A stretch of 6,138 nucleotides of DNA from Planctomycetota bacterium (lineage in GTDB: Bacteria > Planctomycetota > Phycisphaerae > Sedimentisphaerales > Anaerohalosphaeraceae): the NCBI GenBank assembly GCA_003644215.1, contig QNBU01000073.1, forward strand, positions 1 through 6,138, given 5' to 3'. The notes beneath the pieces are model-generated. The model searched no databases and was not told the origin of the DNA. It saw only the letters and a program-made list of their open reading frames with translations. The position numbers and the translations under genes are program-made. Position 1 is the stretch's first letter, and the number at the start of each line of letters is the position of its first letter. This document shows positions 1 to 6,076 of this stretch, one piece after another.

Positions 1-63
1 CCTATGAGATATATTTTTTAGAAATTTTAAAAATTCGGGCAGTTATTTTGGCGATTAAGCGGG

Positions 64-74
64 TTCCATTGGAA
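64..74. repeat. 11-bp palindrome TTCCATTGGAA
   Basis: TTCCA and TGGAA flank a central T (69). It sits inside GGGTTCCATTGG (61-72), which resembles the reverse complement of the direct-repeat core: GGGTTC, two mismatches, then TTGG. It may be a degenerate inverted copy of the same element. Short palindromes also occur by chance, so confidence is modest. Confidence 0.35.
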
Positions 75-76
75 TC

Positions 77-96
77 GGGTTGGTTCAGGCCAACCC
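77..96. repeat. 7-bp inverted repeat (possible hairpin)
   Basis: GGGTTGG (77-83) and CCAACCC (90-96) are exact reverse complements around the 6-nt loop TTCAGG. The GC-rich stem could fold in RNA, but the following bases (TGATCAGG) contain no T-run, so it does not fit an intrinsic terminator. It abuts and overlaps the palindrome at 95-104. It could be part of a regulatory site or the 3' end structure of an unseen upstream transcript. Confidence 0.5.
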
Positions 97-104
97 TGAT
101 CAGG
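95..104. repeat. Perfect 10-bp palindrome CCTGATCAGG
   Basis: CCTGATCAGG reads the same on both strands. It overlaps the right arm of the inverted repeat at 77-96 by two bases. With the odd palindrome TTCCATTGGAA at 64-74 it makes three symmetric elements within about 40 bp. Function unknown; a protein-binding site is possible. Confidence 0.45.
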
Positions 105-122
105 TACAGATAATTGAACGCC

Positions 123-153
123 AAAAACATAAAATTACCAAACGAACCCATTT
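123..153 (+). repeat. Direct repeat copy 1 (94-bp period)
   Basis: This 31-bp unit recurs at 217-247 with 29 of 31 bases identical; the only differences are at 130-131 versus 224-225. The last 22 bases (132-153) are identical in both copies and include the core AAACGAACCC. The offset is exactly 94 bp. Such long identity in otherwise unremarkable leader DNA is unlikely by chance. A pair of regulator-binding sites is the simplest reading, but no binding protein is known from this window. Confidence 0.85.
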
Positions 154-158
154 GGTAA
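135..158. promoter_or_regulatory. Perfect 8-bp inverted repeat, operator-like
   Basis: TTACCAAA (135-142) and TTTGGTAA (151-158) are exact reverse complements separated by the 8-nt spacer CGAACCCA. The 24-bp size with two half-sites is typical of sites bound by dimeric helix-turn-helix repressors such as those that often control RND operons (family knowledge). It overlaps direct repeat copy 1. The arms are AT-rich and no T-run follows, so a terminator is less likely. The operator role is inferred from symmetry and position only. Confidence 0.45.
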
Positions 159-216
159 AATAGGTAGAAAGGCATGGCTGAAACGTGTTGTCATTGAAAG
201 GTTTCGTTTAACCGTA

Positions 217-247
217 AAAAACACGAAATTACCAAACGAACCCATTT
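217..247 (+). repeat. Direct repeat copy 2 (94-bp period)
   Basis: Second copy of the unit at 123-153, with the 22-bp identical core at 226-247. Unlike copy 1 it is not followed by the TTTGGTAA right arm, so it lacks the full inverted repeat. Its AAACGAA (234-240) instead pairs with TTCGTTT at 203-209 as a 7-bp inverted repeat with a 24-nt gap. It lies just upstream of the promoter candidate at 266-293. Confidence 0.85.
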
Positions 248-265
248 TTCAGCAAATATGAATGG

Positions 266-293
266 TTGCGCATTTTTAAGTGATGACTATGAT
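266..293 (+). promoter_or_regulatory. Candidate sigma70-type promoter for the operon
   Basis: The best -10 match in the leader is TATGAT (288-293, five of six to TATAAT). Sixteen bases upstream is TTGCGC (266-271), which matches TTGACA only at TTG. Transcription would start near 300, giving a leader of about 65 nt. A second -10-like hexamer, TATAAA at 318-323, has no acceptable -35. The weak -35 would suit an activated promoter, and repeat copy 2 ends 18 bp upstream of it, but this is inference. Confidence 0.3.
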
Positions 294-353
294 GAACCAA
301 CTTATTTGGATGAGAGCTATAAATAAAGACTAAGAAAACTTATTCTAAGGATT

Positions 354-358
354 AGGAG
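354..358 (+). promoter_or_regulatory. Ribosome-binding site of the channel gene
   Basis: AGGAG lies 7 nt before the ATG at 366. It supports that start over later in-frame ATGs, and the protein from this start begins with a proper lipoprotein signal peptide. Confidence 0.8.
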
Positions 359-365
359 TTCAGAA

Positions 366-1856
366 ATGAGTCGCCAACGCTGCTTTGTTCAAACAGGCCT
401 GTTTGTCATGTCTTTTCTTCCTCTGCTGTTGTTTTCCGGCTGTAAAGTTGGCCCGAACTATGAGGTTCCGGAAGCTTCGGTTCCGGATCAATGGCACGAA
501 AAGGCCGTCCAAGGTCTGGAAGATGGGTCGGCGGACCTGCAAACCTGGTGGGCCGTTTTTGACGATCCGATTCTGGAAGGTCTAATCCAGCGCTCGCGCG
601 CCGAAAATCTGGATCTGCAAATTGCCTATTTTCGCATCATGGAGTCTCGTGCATTGCTGGGAGTTGCTTCCGGCGAATACTGGCCCAATGTGGATGGGAC
701 GGGGTTTTACTCACGAAGCCGGCCTAGTGAAAATGGCTTGATAGCACCTTTTATGGGTGGTTCTGACAAGACTAATCTGCATTCAGTTGGTGTGGATGCC
801 AGTTGGGAAATCGATGTCTTTGGCAGGATTGGCCGATCTGTGGAGTCGGCTCAGGCCTCAATGCAGGCCTCTGTTGAGGATTATCGCGATGTGCTGGTGA
901 GTTTGTATTCGGATGTTGCCCAGACTTACATCACGCTACGATCCCTTCAAACACGAATTCAATATGCTCAGGGGAACATCAAACTTCAGAGTGACACCCT
1001 CGAATTGACTCGAAATCGTCGGGAAGTTGAGCTTGCGCCAGAACTGGATGTTCAGCAGGCCGAACTGGTGTTGGCTACAACACAATCGCTACTGCCAAGA
1101 CTTCGTCAATTGGAGTCACGGTCAGTTCATCGCTTGAGTGTTCTGTTGGGCCAACCCCCGACGGCATTATACGAACAATTATCAGATGCAACCGGTATTC
1201 CAAAAGTGCCGGAGCAGGTTGCCGCTGCTCTGCCAGCGGAACTGTTGCGTCAGCGGCCCGATATTCGCCGCGCAGAACGCATTTTGGCGGCACAGACGGC
1301 TCAAGTCGGCGTCGCAACCGCCGGACTCTATCCGGTTTTTTCACTGTCGGGCACATTTGCACTTCGGTCCCAGCAAATCAGTGATGTGGGCGATTGGGGC
1401 AGCCGCGCATGGGGATTTGGGCCGGCAATGCGATGGAATATTTTCGATGGAAATCGCGCCCGAAGCAGTATTAAAGTGGCCGAGGCCCGCACCGAGCAGG
1501 CCTTAGCTGACTACGAGAAAACCGTACTATTGGCTCTGGAAGAGGTTGAAAACGCAATGGTGGCCTATGCCCGTGAGCAGGAGCGACTAAAGGCCTTGGA
1601 GAAATCTGTTAGAGCGGCCCGAAAATCGGTAGAATTGGTGAAATCATCTTACGAGATTGGGTTAACAGACTTTCAGAATGTACTGGATATGCAGCGATCC
1701 CTTGTCGACCAAGAGGACGAGATGGCGACGAGTCGAGGGTTGGTTGCAAAGGCCTTAGCACGCATCTACACAACACTGGGGGGGGGGTGGTCAGTTGATG
1801 CAACCCAAACAGAAGTTCCAGAATCCGCCCAGCAGACATCAAACACTGAACAATAA
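366..1856 (+). CDS. Outer-membrane efflux lipoprotein (RND OMF channel, NodT/OprM-like)
   Basis: Predicted TolC-like channel that carries pumped substrates from the periplasm across the outer membrane. The 496-residue length is typical. Residues 1-25 are a lipoprotein signal peptide: basic start (R3, R5), hydrophobic core, lipobox FSGC with Cys26 as acylation site, followed by the family signature KVGPNY. Position -3 is Phe rather than Leu, a tolerated variant. Two outer-membrane efflux repeats follow. WEIDVFG (147-153) marks the first half; LPAELLRQRPDIRRAE (289-304) and the following GVATAGLYPVFSLSG mark the second. Near the C-terminus are SSYEIGLTDFQNVLDMQRSL and TLGGGW (W475), all hallmark segments, then a polar, probably disordered tail to 496. 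The equatorial segment reads VELAPELDV where family members usually have a Gly near this point. GGGW is encoded by a run of ten G (1778-1787). First gene of the operon; the adaptor starts 24 nt downstream. Family call is firm; substrate is unknown. Confidence 0.95.
   Translation: MSRQRCFVQTGLFVMSFLPLLLFSGCKVGPNYEVPEASVPDQWHEKAVQGLEDGSADLQTWWAVFDDPILEGLIQRSRAENLDLQIAYFRIMESRALLGVASGEYWPNVDGTGFYSRSRPSENGLIAPFMGGSDKTNLHSVGVDASWEIDVFGRIGRSVESAQASMQASVEDYRDVLVSLYSDVAQTYITLRSLQTRIQYAQGNIKLQSDTLELTRNRREVELAPELDVQQAELVLATTQSLLPRLRQLESRSVHRLSVLLGQPPTALYEQLSDATGIPKVPEQVAAALPAELLRQRPDIRRAERILAAQTAQVGVATAGLYPVFSLSGTFALRSQQISDVGDWGSRAWGFGPAMRWNIFDGNRARSSIKVAEARTEQALADYEKTVLLALEEVENAMVAYAREQERLKALEKSVRAARKSVELVKSSYEIGLTDFQNVLDMQRSLVDQEDEMATSRGLVAKALARIYTTLGGGWSVDATQTEVPESAQQTSNTEQ
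1778..1787 (+). repeat. Homopolymer run of ten G inside the channel gene
   Basis: Ten consecutive G encode the third base of Leu471 plus Gly472-Gly474 of the conserved LGGGW motif. A gain of one G would end the protein after Val-Val-Ser at a TGA. A loss of one G would replace the tail and stop at TAG 1867-1869, inside the next gene's ribosome-binding site. Long G runs are prone to slippage and also to sequencing error. The frame as given is intact and matches the family. Confidence 0.9.
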
Positions 1857-1867
1857 AGACATTGAAT

Positions 1868-1872
1868 AGGAG
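1868..1872 (+). promoter_or_regulatory. Ribosome-binding site of the adaptor gene
   Basis: AGGAG (continuing as AGGAGAG) lies 8 nt before the ATG at 1881, inside the 24-nt gap after the channel gene's TAA. It fixes the adaptor start and implies independent or re-initiated translation within one transcript. Confidence 0.8.
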
Positions 1873-1880
1873 AGATAGTT

Positions 1881-3005
1881 ATGGATTTAAAAATAAAATC
1901 TAAAACAGTACGATGGATTGTTGGTACGATAGTCCTTGTTTGTGTTATTGGTGGAATTTTTTTGGTGGATTTTGGTGGGGAGGCCGTTGAGGAACTTCAG
2001 CCGGTTCGTCCGTTAAAGATGTTCACAGTCGGAAAAGTATCACAGCCCGCCGTTCGTGATTACCCTGGCAAAGTGGCTGCCAAAAACAAAGCCATTCTGG
2101 CATTTCAAGTTAGCGGCCAGGTCGTGGACTTTCCTACATTAAAGGGCCAGTTGGTTAAAAAAGGTCAGATTCTCGCAAAGCTGGACGACCGTGATTTTCG
2201 CAATCGTCGCAATGCCGCCAAGGCGGCCTATGACCAGGCCGAGATTTATTTACAGCGTATTCGGAAGGCCGTTGAGACCGGTGCTGTTTCCAGGACAGAC
2301 CTGACAAATGCTCAGTCTGCCTATGACCAGGCCGACGCCAATCTTAATATCGCTGATAAGGATTTGGAAGATACCGTTTTGAAAGCCCCTTATGATGCGA
2401 TTATTTCCGATACTTTTATCGAAGAGTATGAAACAATAACCCGCAAAGAACCCATCTTGGGGATTCAGGATGTGCATTATATTGAAGTCGAAGCTTCCGT
2501 TCCACAGGAGCGGCTTCTTAGGGACAGAGAGTCGAAAGGAAAGTTCCGTCATACGGTTACTTTTGACCCATTGCCGGATACAGAGTTTGATGTTGAGGTG
2601 AGGGAGTACACCACCAAGGCTGATCCCAAGACGCAAACCTATACTGTTACTTTCACAATGCCGGTTCAGGATAAGTATAATATTTTGCCCGGTATGACGG
2701 CGACGCTGCGGGAGTATCCAATTAAAGAGGCCTTTTCAGGAACCGGTCATGTTGTGGTGCCGATTGATAGGGTGCCCATTGACGGACAGGGGCAGTACTA
2801 TGTCTGGAAAATTCAAAAAAAGGGTGATGTACTAGTGGTTCATCGGCAGGATGTAACTATTGGAGAGACCATAGGCGACGATGTCGAGATTCTTAATGGA
2901 CTCAACAGCGGCGACCGGATTGCGGCCCAAGGTGTCCACTTGCTCAGCGAGGGCCAGCAGGTTCGGGAATACAAGCTTATTGAAAACAAACAGGAGAAGA
3001 ACTAA
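1881..3005 (+). CDS. RND efflux periplasmic adaptor (MFP, HlyD/AcrA-like)
   Basis: Predicted membrane fusion protein linking the RND pump to the outer-membrane channel. The 374-residue length fits the family. Residues 1-11 are basic, followed by one membrane segment (about 12-31) with no usable lipobox, so it is probably anchored by an uncleaved helix. The first lipoyl half is about 70-103 (LAFQVSGQV, then VKKGQILAKLD). An alpha-helical hairpin spans about 105-162. The second lipoyl half begins at LKAPYDAIIS (167-176). Then come a beta-barrel domain (about 198-285) and a membrane-proximal domain (about 290-365) with the typical NGLNSGDRIAAQGVHLL ending. At the hairpin tip, R126 and S137 align with R128 and S139 of the AcrA channel-contact (RLS) motif, but the Leu (AcrA L132) is Ala130. 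The stop overlaps the pump's ATG by one base (TAATG). Operon position and order make it the partner of the flanking channel and pump. Confidence 0.95.
   Translation: MDLKIKSKTVRWIVGTIVLVCVIGGIFLVDFGGEAVEELQPVRPLKMFTVGKVSQPAVRDYPGKVAAKNKAILAFQVSGQVVDFPTLKGQLVKKGQILAKLDDRDFRNRRNAAKAAYDQAEIYLQRIRKAVETGAVSRTDLTNAQSAYDQADANLNIADKDLEDTVLKAPYDAIISDTFIEEYETITRKEPILGIQDVHYIEVEASVPQERLLRDRESKGKFRHTVTFDPLPDTEFDVEVREYTTKADPKTQTYTVTFTMPVQDKYNILPGMTATLREYPIKEAFSGTGHVVVPIDRVPIDGQGQYYVWKIQKKGDVLVVHRQDVTIGETIGDDVEILNGLNSGDRIAAQGVHLLSEGQQVREYKLIENKQEKN
2992..2996 (+). promoter_or_regulatory. Ribosome-binding site of the pump gene, inside the adaptor CDS
   Basis: AGGAG lies 8 nt before the ATG at 3005 and within the last adaptor codons. 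With the TAATG stop/start overlap at 3003-3007 it supports translational coupling of adaptor and pump, and it decides the start of the pump. Confidence 0.8.
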
Positions 3006-6000
3006 TGAATATCGCGCAAGTTGCGATTGACAAAAAAGTTATCACGATTGTGATAACACTGTTACTGTTTTTTGGTGGCATAAAATCCTACAACAAATTA
3101 GGTCGTCTAGAGGACCCGGAGTTTACCGTTAAGACAGCAAGGGTTATTACCTACTACCCTGGGGCTACGGCTATGGAGGTTTCCGATGAGGTGACAGACA
3201 AAGTTGAAATAGCCATTCAGAAGCTGGGTCAGCTCAAGTATATCACAAGTCTGTCGATGCCGGGTTTTTCATCGATTGAAGTGGAGATCGAGGATAAGTA
3301 TACGGCTGACGATTTGCCGCAGGTTTGGGATGAACTACGCCGTAAAGTCAATGATGTGCAGGACGATTTGCCGCCCGGCACTTCAACCTCGTTGGTCTGG
3401 GATGATTTTGGTGATGTGTATGGTATCTTTTTTGCCATCTACGGTGATGGCTATACAGACAAAGAAATTTATGAATATAGTAAACTGCTTCGCCGGGAAC
3501 TCCTTTTGGTTCAGGATGTTGCGGATATAACGCTCTTTGGTGTTCGGCAGGAGCGGGTGTATGTGGAAATACCGAGGGAGCGAATTGCTCAGTTGGGAAT
3601 TTCTCCGAAACTTATTTATGCATCTTTGGCCGGTCAGAATATGGTTTCGGATGCAGGAAATATTGAAGTTGGCAGTCAGTATGTGCGTATTTTCCCTACC
3701 GGTGAGCTGACTTCAATCGAGGACATCGGAAATGTTTCACTGCTGGCAGCAGATGGAGAAACAAAGCTGTTTTTAAGAGACATTGCGACCATTCGTCGCG
3801 GTTATGTGGACCCTCCCGGAGTGATTCTTCGGTTTAACGGCATGCGGTCGGTCGGATTGGGCATTTCGACAGCTGCGGGAGGCAATGTGGTTACGATGGG
3901 CCAGGCAGTCAGCCAGCGACTCAAGGAATTGCAGGCCGAAACCCCTATCGGAATGGAAATTGGCATCGTTTCCCATCAGGGTGATAGCGTTACCGATTCA
4001 ATTGGCAGTTTTGTGGTTAATCTGGTTGAGGCGATAATTATTGTTGTCGTCGTATTGGTTTTCGCGATGGGGTTTCGCAGTGGTATTTTAATTGGGGGCG
4101 TTTTGCTTCTGACCATTCTGGCGACTTTCGTCATGATGTCCATCAAGAATGTGATGCTTGAGCGTATCAGCTTGGGGGCTTTGATTATTGCCTTAGGAAT
4201 GTTGGTGGATAATGCCATTGTAATTGCGGATGGTATCCTGATTGGTGCTCAAAAGGGAATGAGCAAAAAAGATGCGGCGGTAGACATTGTCCAGCAGACG
4301 ATGTGGCCGTTGTTTGGAGCGACCTGTGTGGCGATTCTGGCATTTGCGGCGATTGGAACTTCAAAGGACAGTACAGGTGAATATTGCCGTTCACTTTATC
4401 AGGTGCTTTTGTATTCACTCATGTTGAGCTGGGTACTGGCGATTACCGTAACACCGTTGGCGGCTTCTTCTTTTTTGAAAGTTAAAAAGCTTGAAGGTGA
4501 TGAGGACCCTTACGGCGGAGTGTTTTATCAAAGCTATCGAAAACTGCTGGTCGCCTGTATGCGAAGGCGTTATCTGGTAATTGTTATTTTAGTGGGTTTT
4601 TTGGCACTATCGGTGTACGGATTTGGTTTCGTGAAGAAAAGTTTCTTTCCCGACTCAACGCGACCCCAGTTCATGGTGCATTTCTGGATGCCACAGGGAA
4701 CACATATTAAAAAGACCGAGAAACATGTTGAGATTTTTGAAAAATGGGTCCATCAACAGGAGGGCGTAACAGACATCAGCTCGATCATTGGCCAGGGAGC
4801 CATACGATTTCTTCTGACCTATACGCCGGAGGAGTCAAATTCGGCGTACGGTTTGGTCTTGGTTTCAGTTGAGGACTACCGCCTTGTTGACGATCTAATG
4901 GCCAAGTGCGACATATTTCTCAAGGAAAATTGCCCTGAGGCCCAAGCTTTCTGCAGACGCTTTATGCTGGGGCCGGGTGAAGCCAATAAAATACAAGTTC
5001 GTTTGCGGGGTTCTGATCCAGATGTTCTGCGTGATTTGTCCGATAAAGTCCAGCAGATTATGCGAGATGAACCGAGTGCAGTGGATATCAATACAGATTG
5101 GTGCCAACGGGTTCCCTTATTGCGGCCGATTGTTTCTGATACAGCCGCCCGTAATGCTGGGTTGACACGCAAAGATATTGCACGAGCACTTCAGACCGTG
5201 ACGGACGGAACGGCGGTTGGCTATTATCGTGAGCGGGACGAGTTGATTCCGATTATGTACCGTAATCCGGAATCGGAACGGGCTGATGCTCGTGAATTGG
5301 CCAATATACAGATATACAGTCCGATTGCTCGTGGATTTATTCCGATTCAGCAGGTCGTAACCGATTTTAAAATGGTTTCCGAGAATCAGATTATCCGCCG
5401 CCGAAACCGTCAGCCAACGCTGACGGTTCGATGTGACCCTCACACTGGAAAACAGGCGACGCTTGTTTTTGATAAGCTGAGACCCAAGGTTGAAGCTATC
5501 GTATTACCGGAAGGGTATTCCCTTGTGTGGGGTGGTGAATATGAGGATTCCAATGACGCCATTTCGGGTTTACAAAAGATGCTGCCCATTATCTTTTTGT
5601 TTATGGTACTGGTGGTAATTATTTTGTTCAACTCAGTTAAGCAACCGCTGGTCATTTTTGCTACGGTTCCGCTCGCGCTTATTGGTGTTACGATTGGTCT
5701 GCTGTTGATGGGTCAGCCCTTTGGCTTTATGGCGCTGCTGGGCTTTTTGAGCTTAACGGGAATGTTGATTAAAAACTCAGTTGTATTGGTTGATGAAATC
5801 AATGCGCAACTTGCCACCGGCAAAGATCCTTTTCAGGCCATTGCCGATTCCGGTGTGTCGCGTATTCGCCCGGTAACACTGGCCGCCGCGACAACCGTAT
5901 TGGGGATGATTCCTCTGCTGAAGGATGCGTTTTTTGTAGCGATGGCGGTAACGATTATGTTTGGCCTGGCTTTTGCGACCCTATTAACATTGTTCGTAAT

Positions 6001-6049
6001 ACCAGTTCTTTATACAGCAATTTTTAGAATCAAAGAAACAAAAGTATGA
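3005..6049 (+). CDS. RND multidrug-type efflux transporter, HAE-1 (AcrB-like) inner-membrane pump
   Basis: Predicted proton-driven inner-membrane transporter of the tripartite pump. At 1014 residues it is somewhat shorter than AcrB (1049). The layout is classic. TM1 is about 10-28, then a periplasmic domain with LEDPEFTVKTA and YYPGATAMEVSDEVTD. TM2-TM6 are about 338-357, 361-379, 388-411, 434-451 and 464-488. TM7 (523-542) leads to FFPDSTRPQF and the second periplasmic domain. TM8-TM12 are about 860-876, 882-901, 909-929, 956-974 and 979-1006. Relay residues: TM4 has D402-N403 where AcrB has D407-D408; K923 (TM10) matches K940; R953 matches R971; A960 sits at the T978 position. This is not the heavy-metal (CusA/CzcA) TM4 pattern, so organic substrates such as drugs, detergents or dyes are more likely than metal ions. 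The EDP-F-T-K segment places it in a HAE-1 branch that I recall as including TriC-like pumps. Five Cys lie in the second periplasmic domain. Substrate and exact subfamily remain unknown. Confidence 0.95.
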   Translation: MNIAQVAIDKKVITIVITLLLFFGGIKSYNKLGRLEDPEFTVKTARVITYYPGATAMEVSDEVTDKVEIAIQKLGQLKYITSLSMPGFSSIEVEIEDKYTADDLPQVWDELRRKVNDVQDDLPPGTSTSLVWDDFGDVYGIFFAIYGDGYTDKEIYEYSKLLRRELLLVQDVADITLFGVRQERVYVEIPRERIAQLGISPKLIYASLAGQNMVSDAGNIEVGSQYVRIFPTGELTSIEDIGNVSLLAADGETKLFLRDIATIRRGYVDPPGVILRFNGMRSVGLGISTAAGGNVVTMGQAVSQRLKELQAETPIGMEIGIVSHQGDSVTDSIGSFVVNLVEAIIIVVVVLVFAMGFRSGILIGGVLLLTILATFVMMSIKNVMLERISLGALIIALGMLVDNAIVIADGILIGAQKGMSKKDAAVDIVQQTMWPLFGATCVAILAFAAIGTSKDSTGEYCRSLYQVLLYSLMLSWVLAITVTPLAASSFLKVKKLEGDEDPYGGVFYQSYRKLLVACMRRRYLVIVILVGFLALSVYGFGFVKKSFFPDSTRPQFMVHFWMPQGTHIKKTEKHVEIFEKWVHQQEGVTDISSIIGQGAIRFLLTYTPEESNSAYGLVLVSVEDYRLVDDLMAKCDIFLKENCPEAQAFCRRFMLGPGEANKIQVRLRGSDPDVLRDLSDKVQQIMRDEPSAVDINTDWCQRVPLLRPIVSDTAARNAGLTRKDIARALQTVTDGTAVGYYRERDELIPIMYRNPESERADARELANIQIYSPIARGFIPIQQVVTDFKMVSENQIIRRRNRQPTLTVRCDPHTGKQATLVFDKLRPKVEAIVLPEGYSLVWGGEYEDSNDAISGLQKMLPIIFLFMVLVVIILFNSVKQPLVIFATVPLALIGVTIGLLLMGQPFGFMALLGFLSLTGMLIKNSVVLVDEINAQLATGKDPFQAIADSGVSRIRPVTLAAATTVLGMIPLLKDAFFVAMAVTIMFGLAFATLLTLFVIPVLYTAIFRIKETKV

Positions 6050-6076
6050 TTTCGTGGTCTTTGAAAACCAGAGTAA

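Larger units (their letters stand above)
1..365. other. Gene-free AT-rich leader of the efflux operon
   Basis: No credible coding frame covers this stretch: all frames are cut by frequent stops. A frame reading PMRYIF then TAG at 19-21 could be the last codons of an upstream + strand gene, but seven codons cannot show that. The stretch contains direct repeats, several palindromes and a weak promoter candidate, listed separately. No tRNA, riboswitch or intrinsic terminator with a T-run is visible. The density of symmetric elements suggests a regulatory region for the operon that starts at 366; that role is inferred. Confidence 0.7.

Noticed and set aside
22..35. AT-only palindrome AATTTT-A-AAAATT as a terminator
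   Set aside because: The stem has no GC pairs, and such symmetry is common by chance in AT-rich DNA.
123..247. CRISPR array
   Set aside because: There are only two direct copies, spaced 94 bp apart, with no third unit and no cas genes. The spacing is too long for a spacer-repeat array.
1138..1506. 122-codon + strand frame inside the channel gene
   Set aside because: It lies out of frame within a gene whose family motifs run through the same bases. Its product shows no known pattern.
1932..1943. Cys21 of the adaptor as a lipoprotein acylation site
   Set aside because: The preceding residues are Val-Leu-Val, not a small residue at -1, so no lipobox exists. An uncleaved membrane anchor fits better.
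2250..2636. 128-codon - strand frame inside the adaptor gene
   Set aside because: It is antisense to clear adaptor lipoyl and hairpin coding sequence, with no ribosome-binding site or recognisable domain.
4175..4240. Heavy-metal RND pump (CusA/CzcA type)
   Set aside because: The TM4 motif LVDNAIVIAD and the sequence around TM10-TM11 fit the HAE-1 class, and the adaptor lacks His/Met-rich metal-binding segments.
5117..5443. 108-codon - strand frame inside the pump gene
   Set aside because: It is antisense to well-matched RND periplasmic domain coding and looks like a shadow frame.
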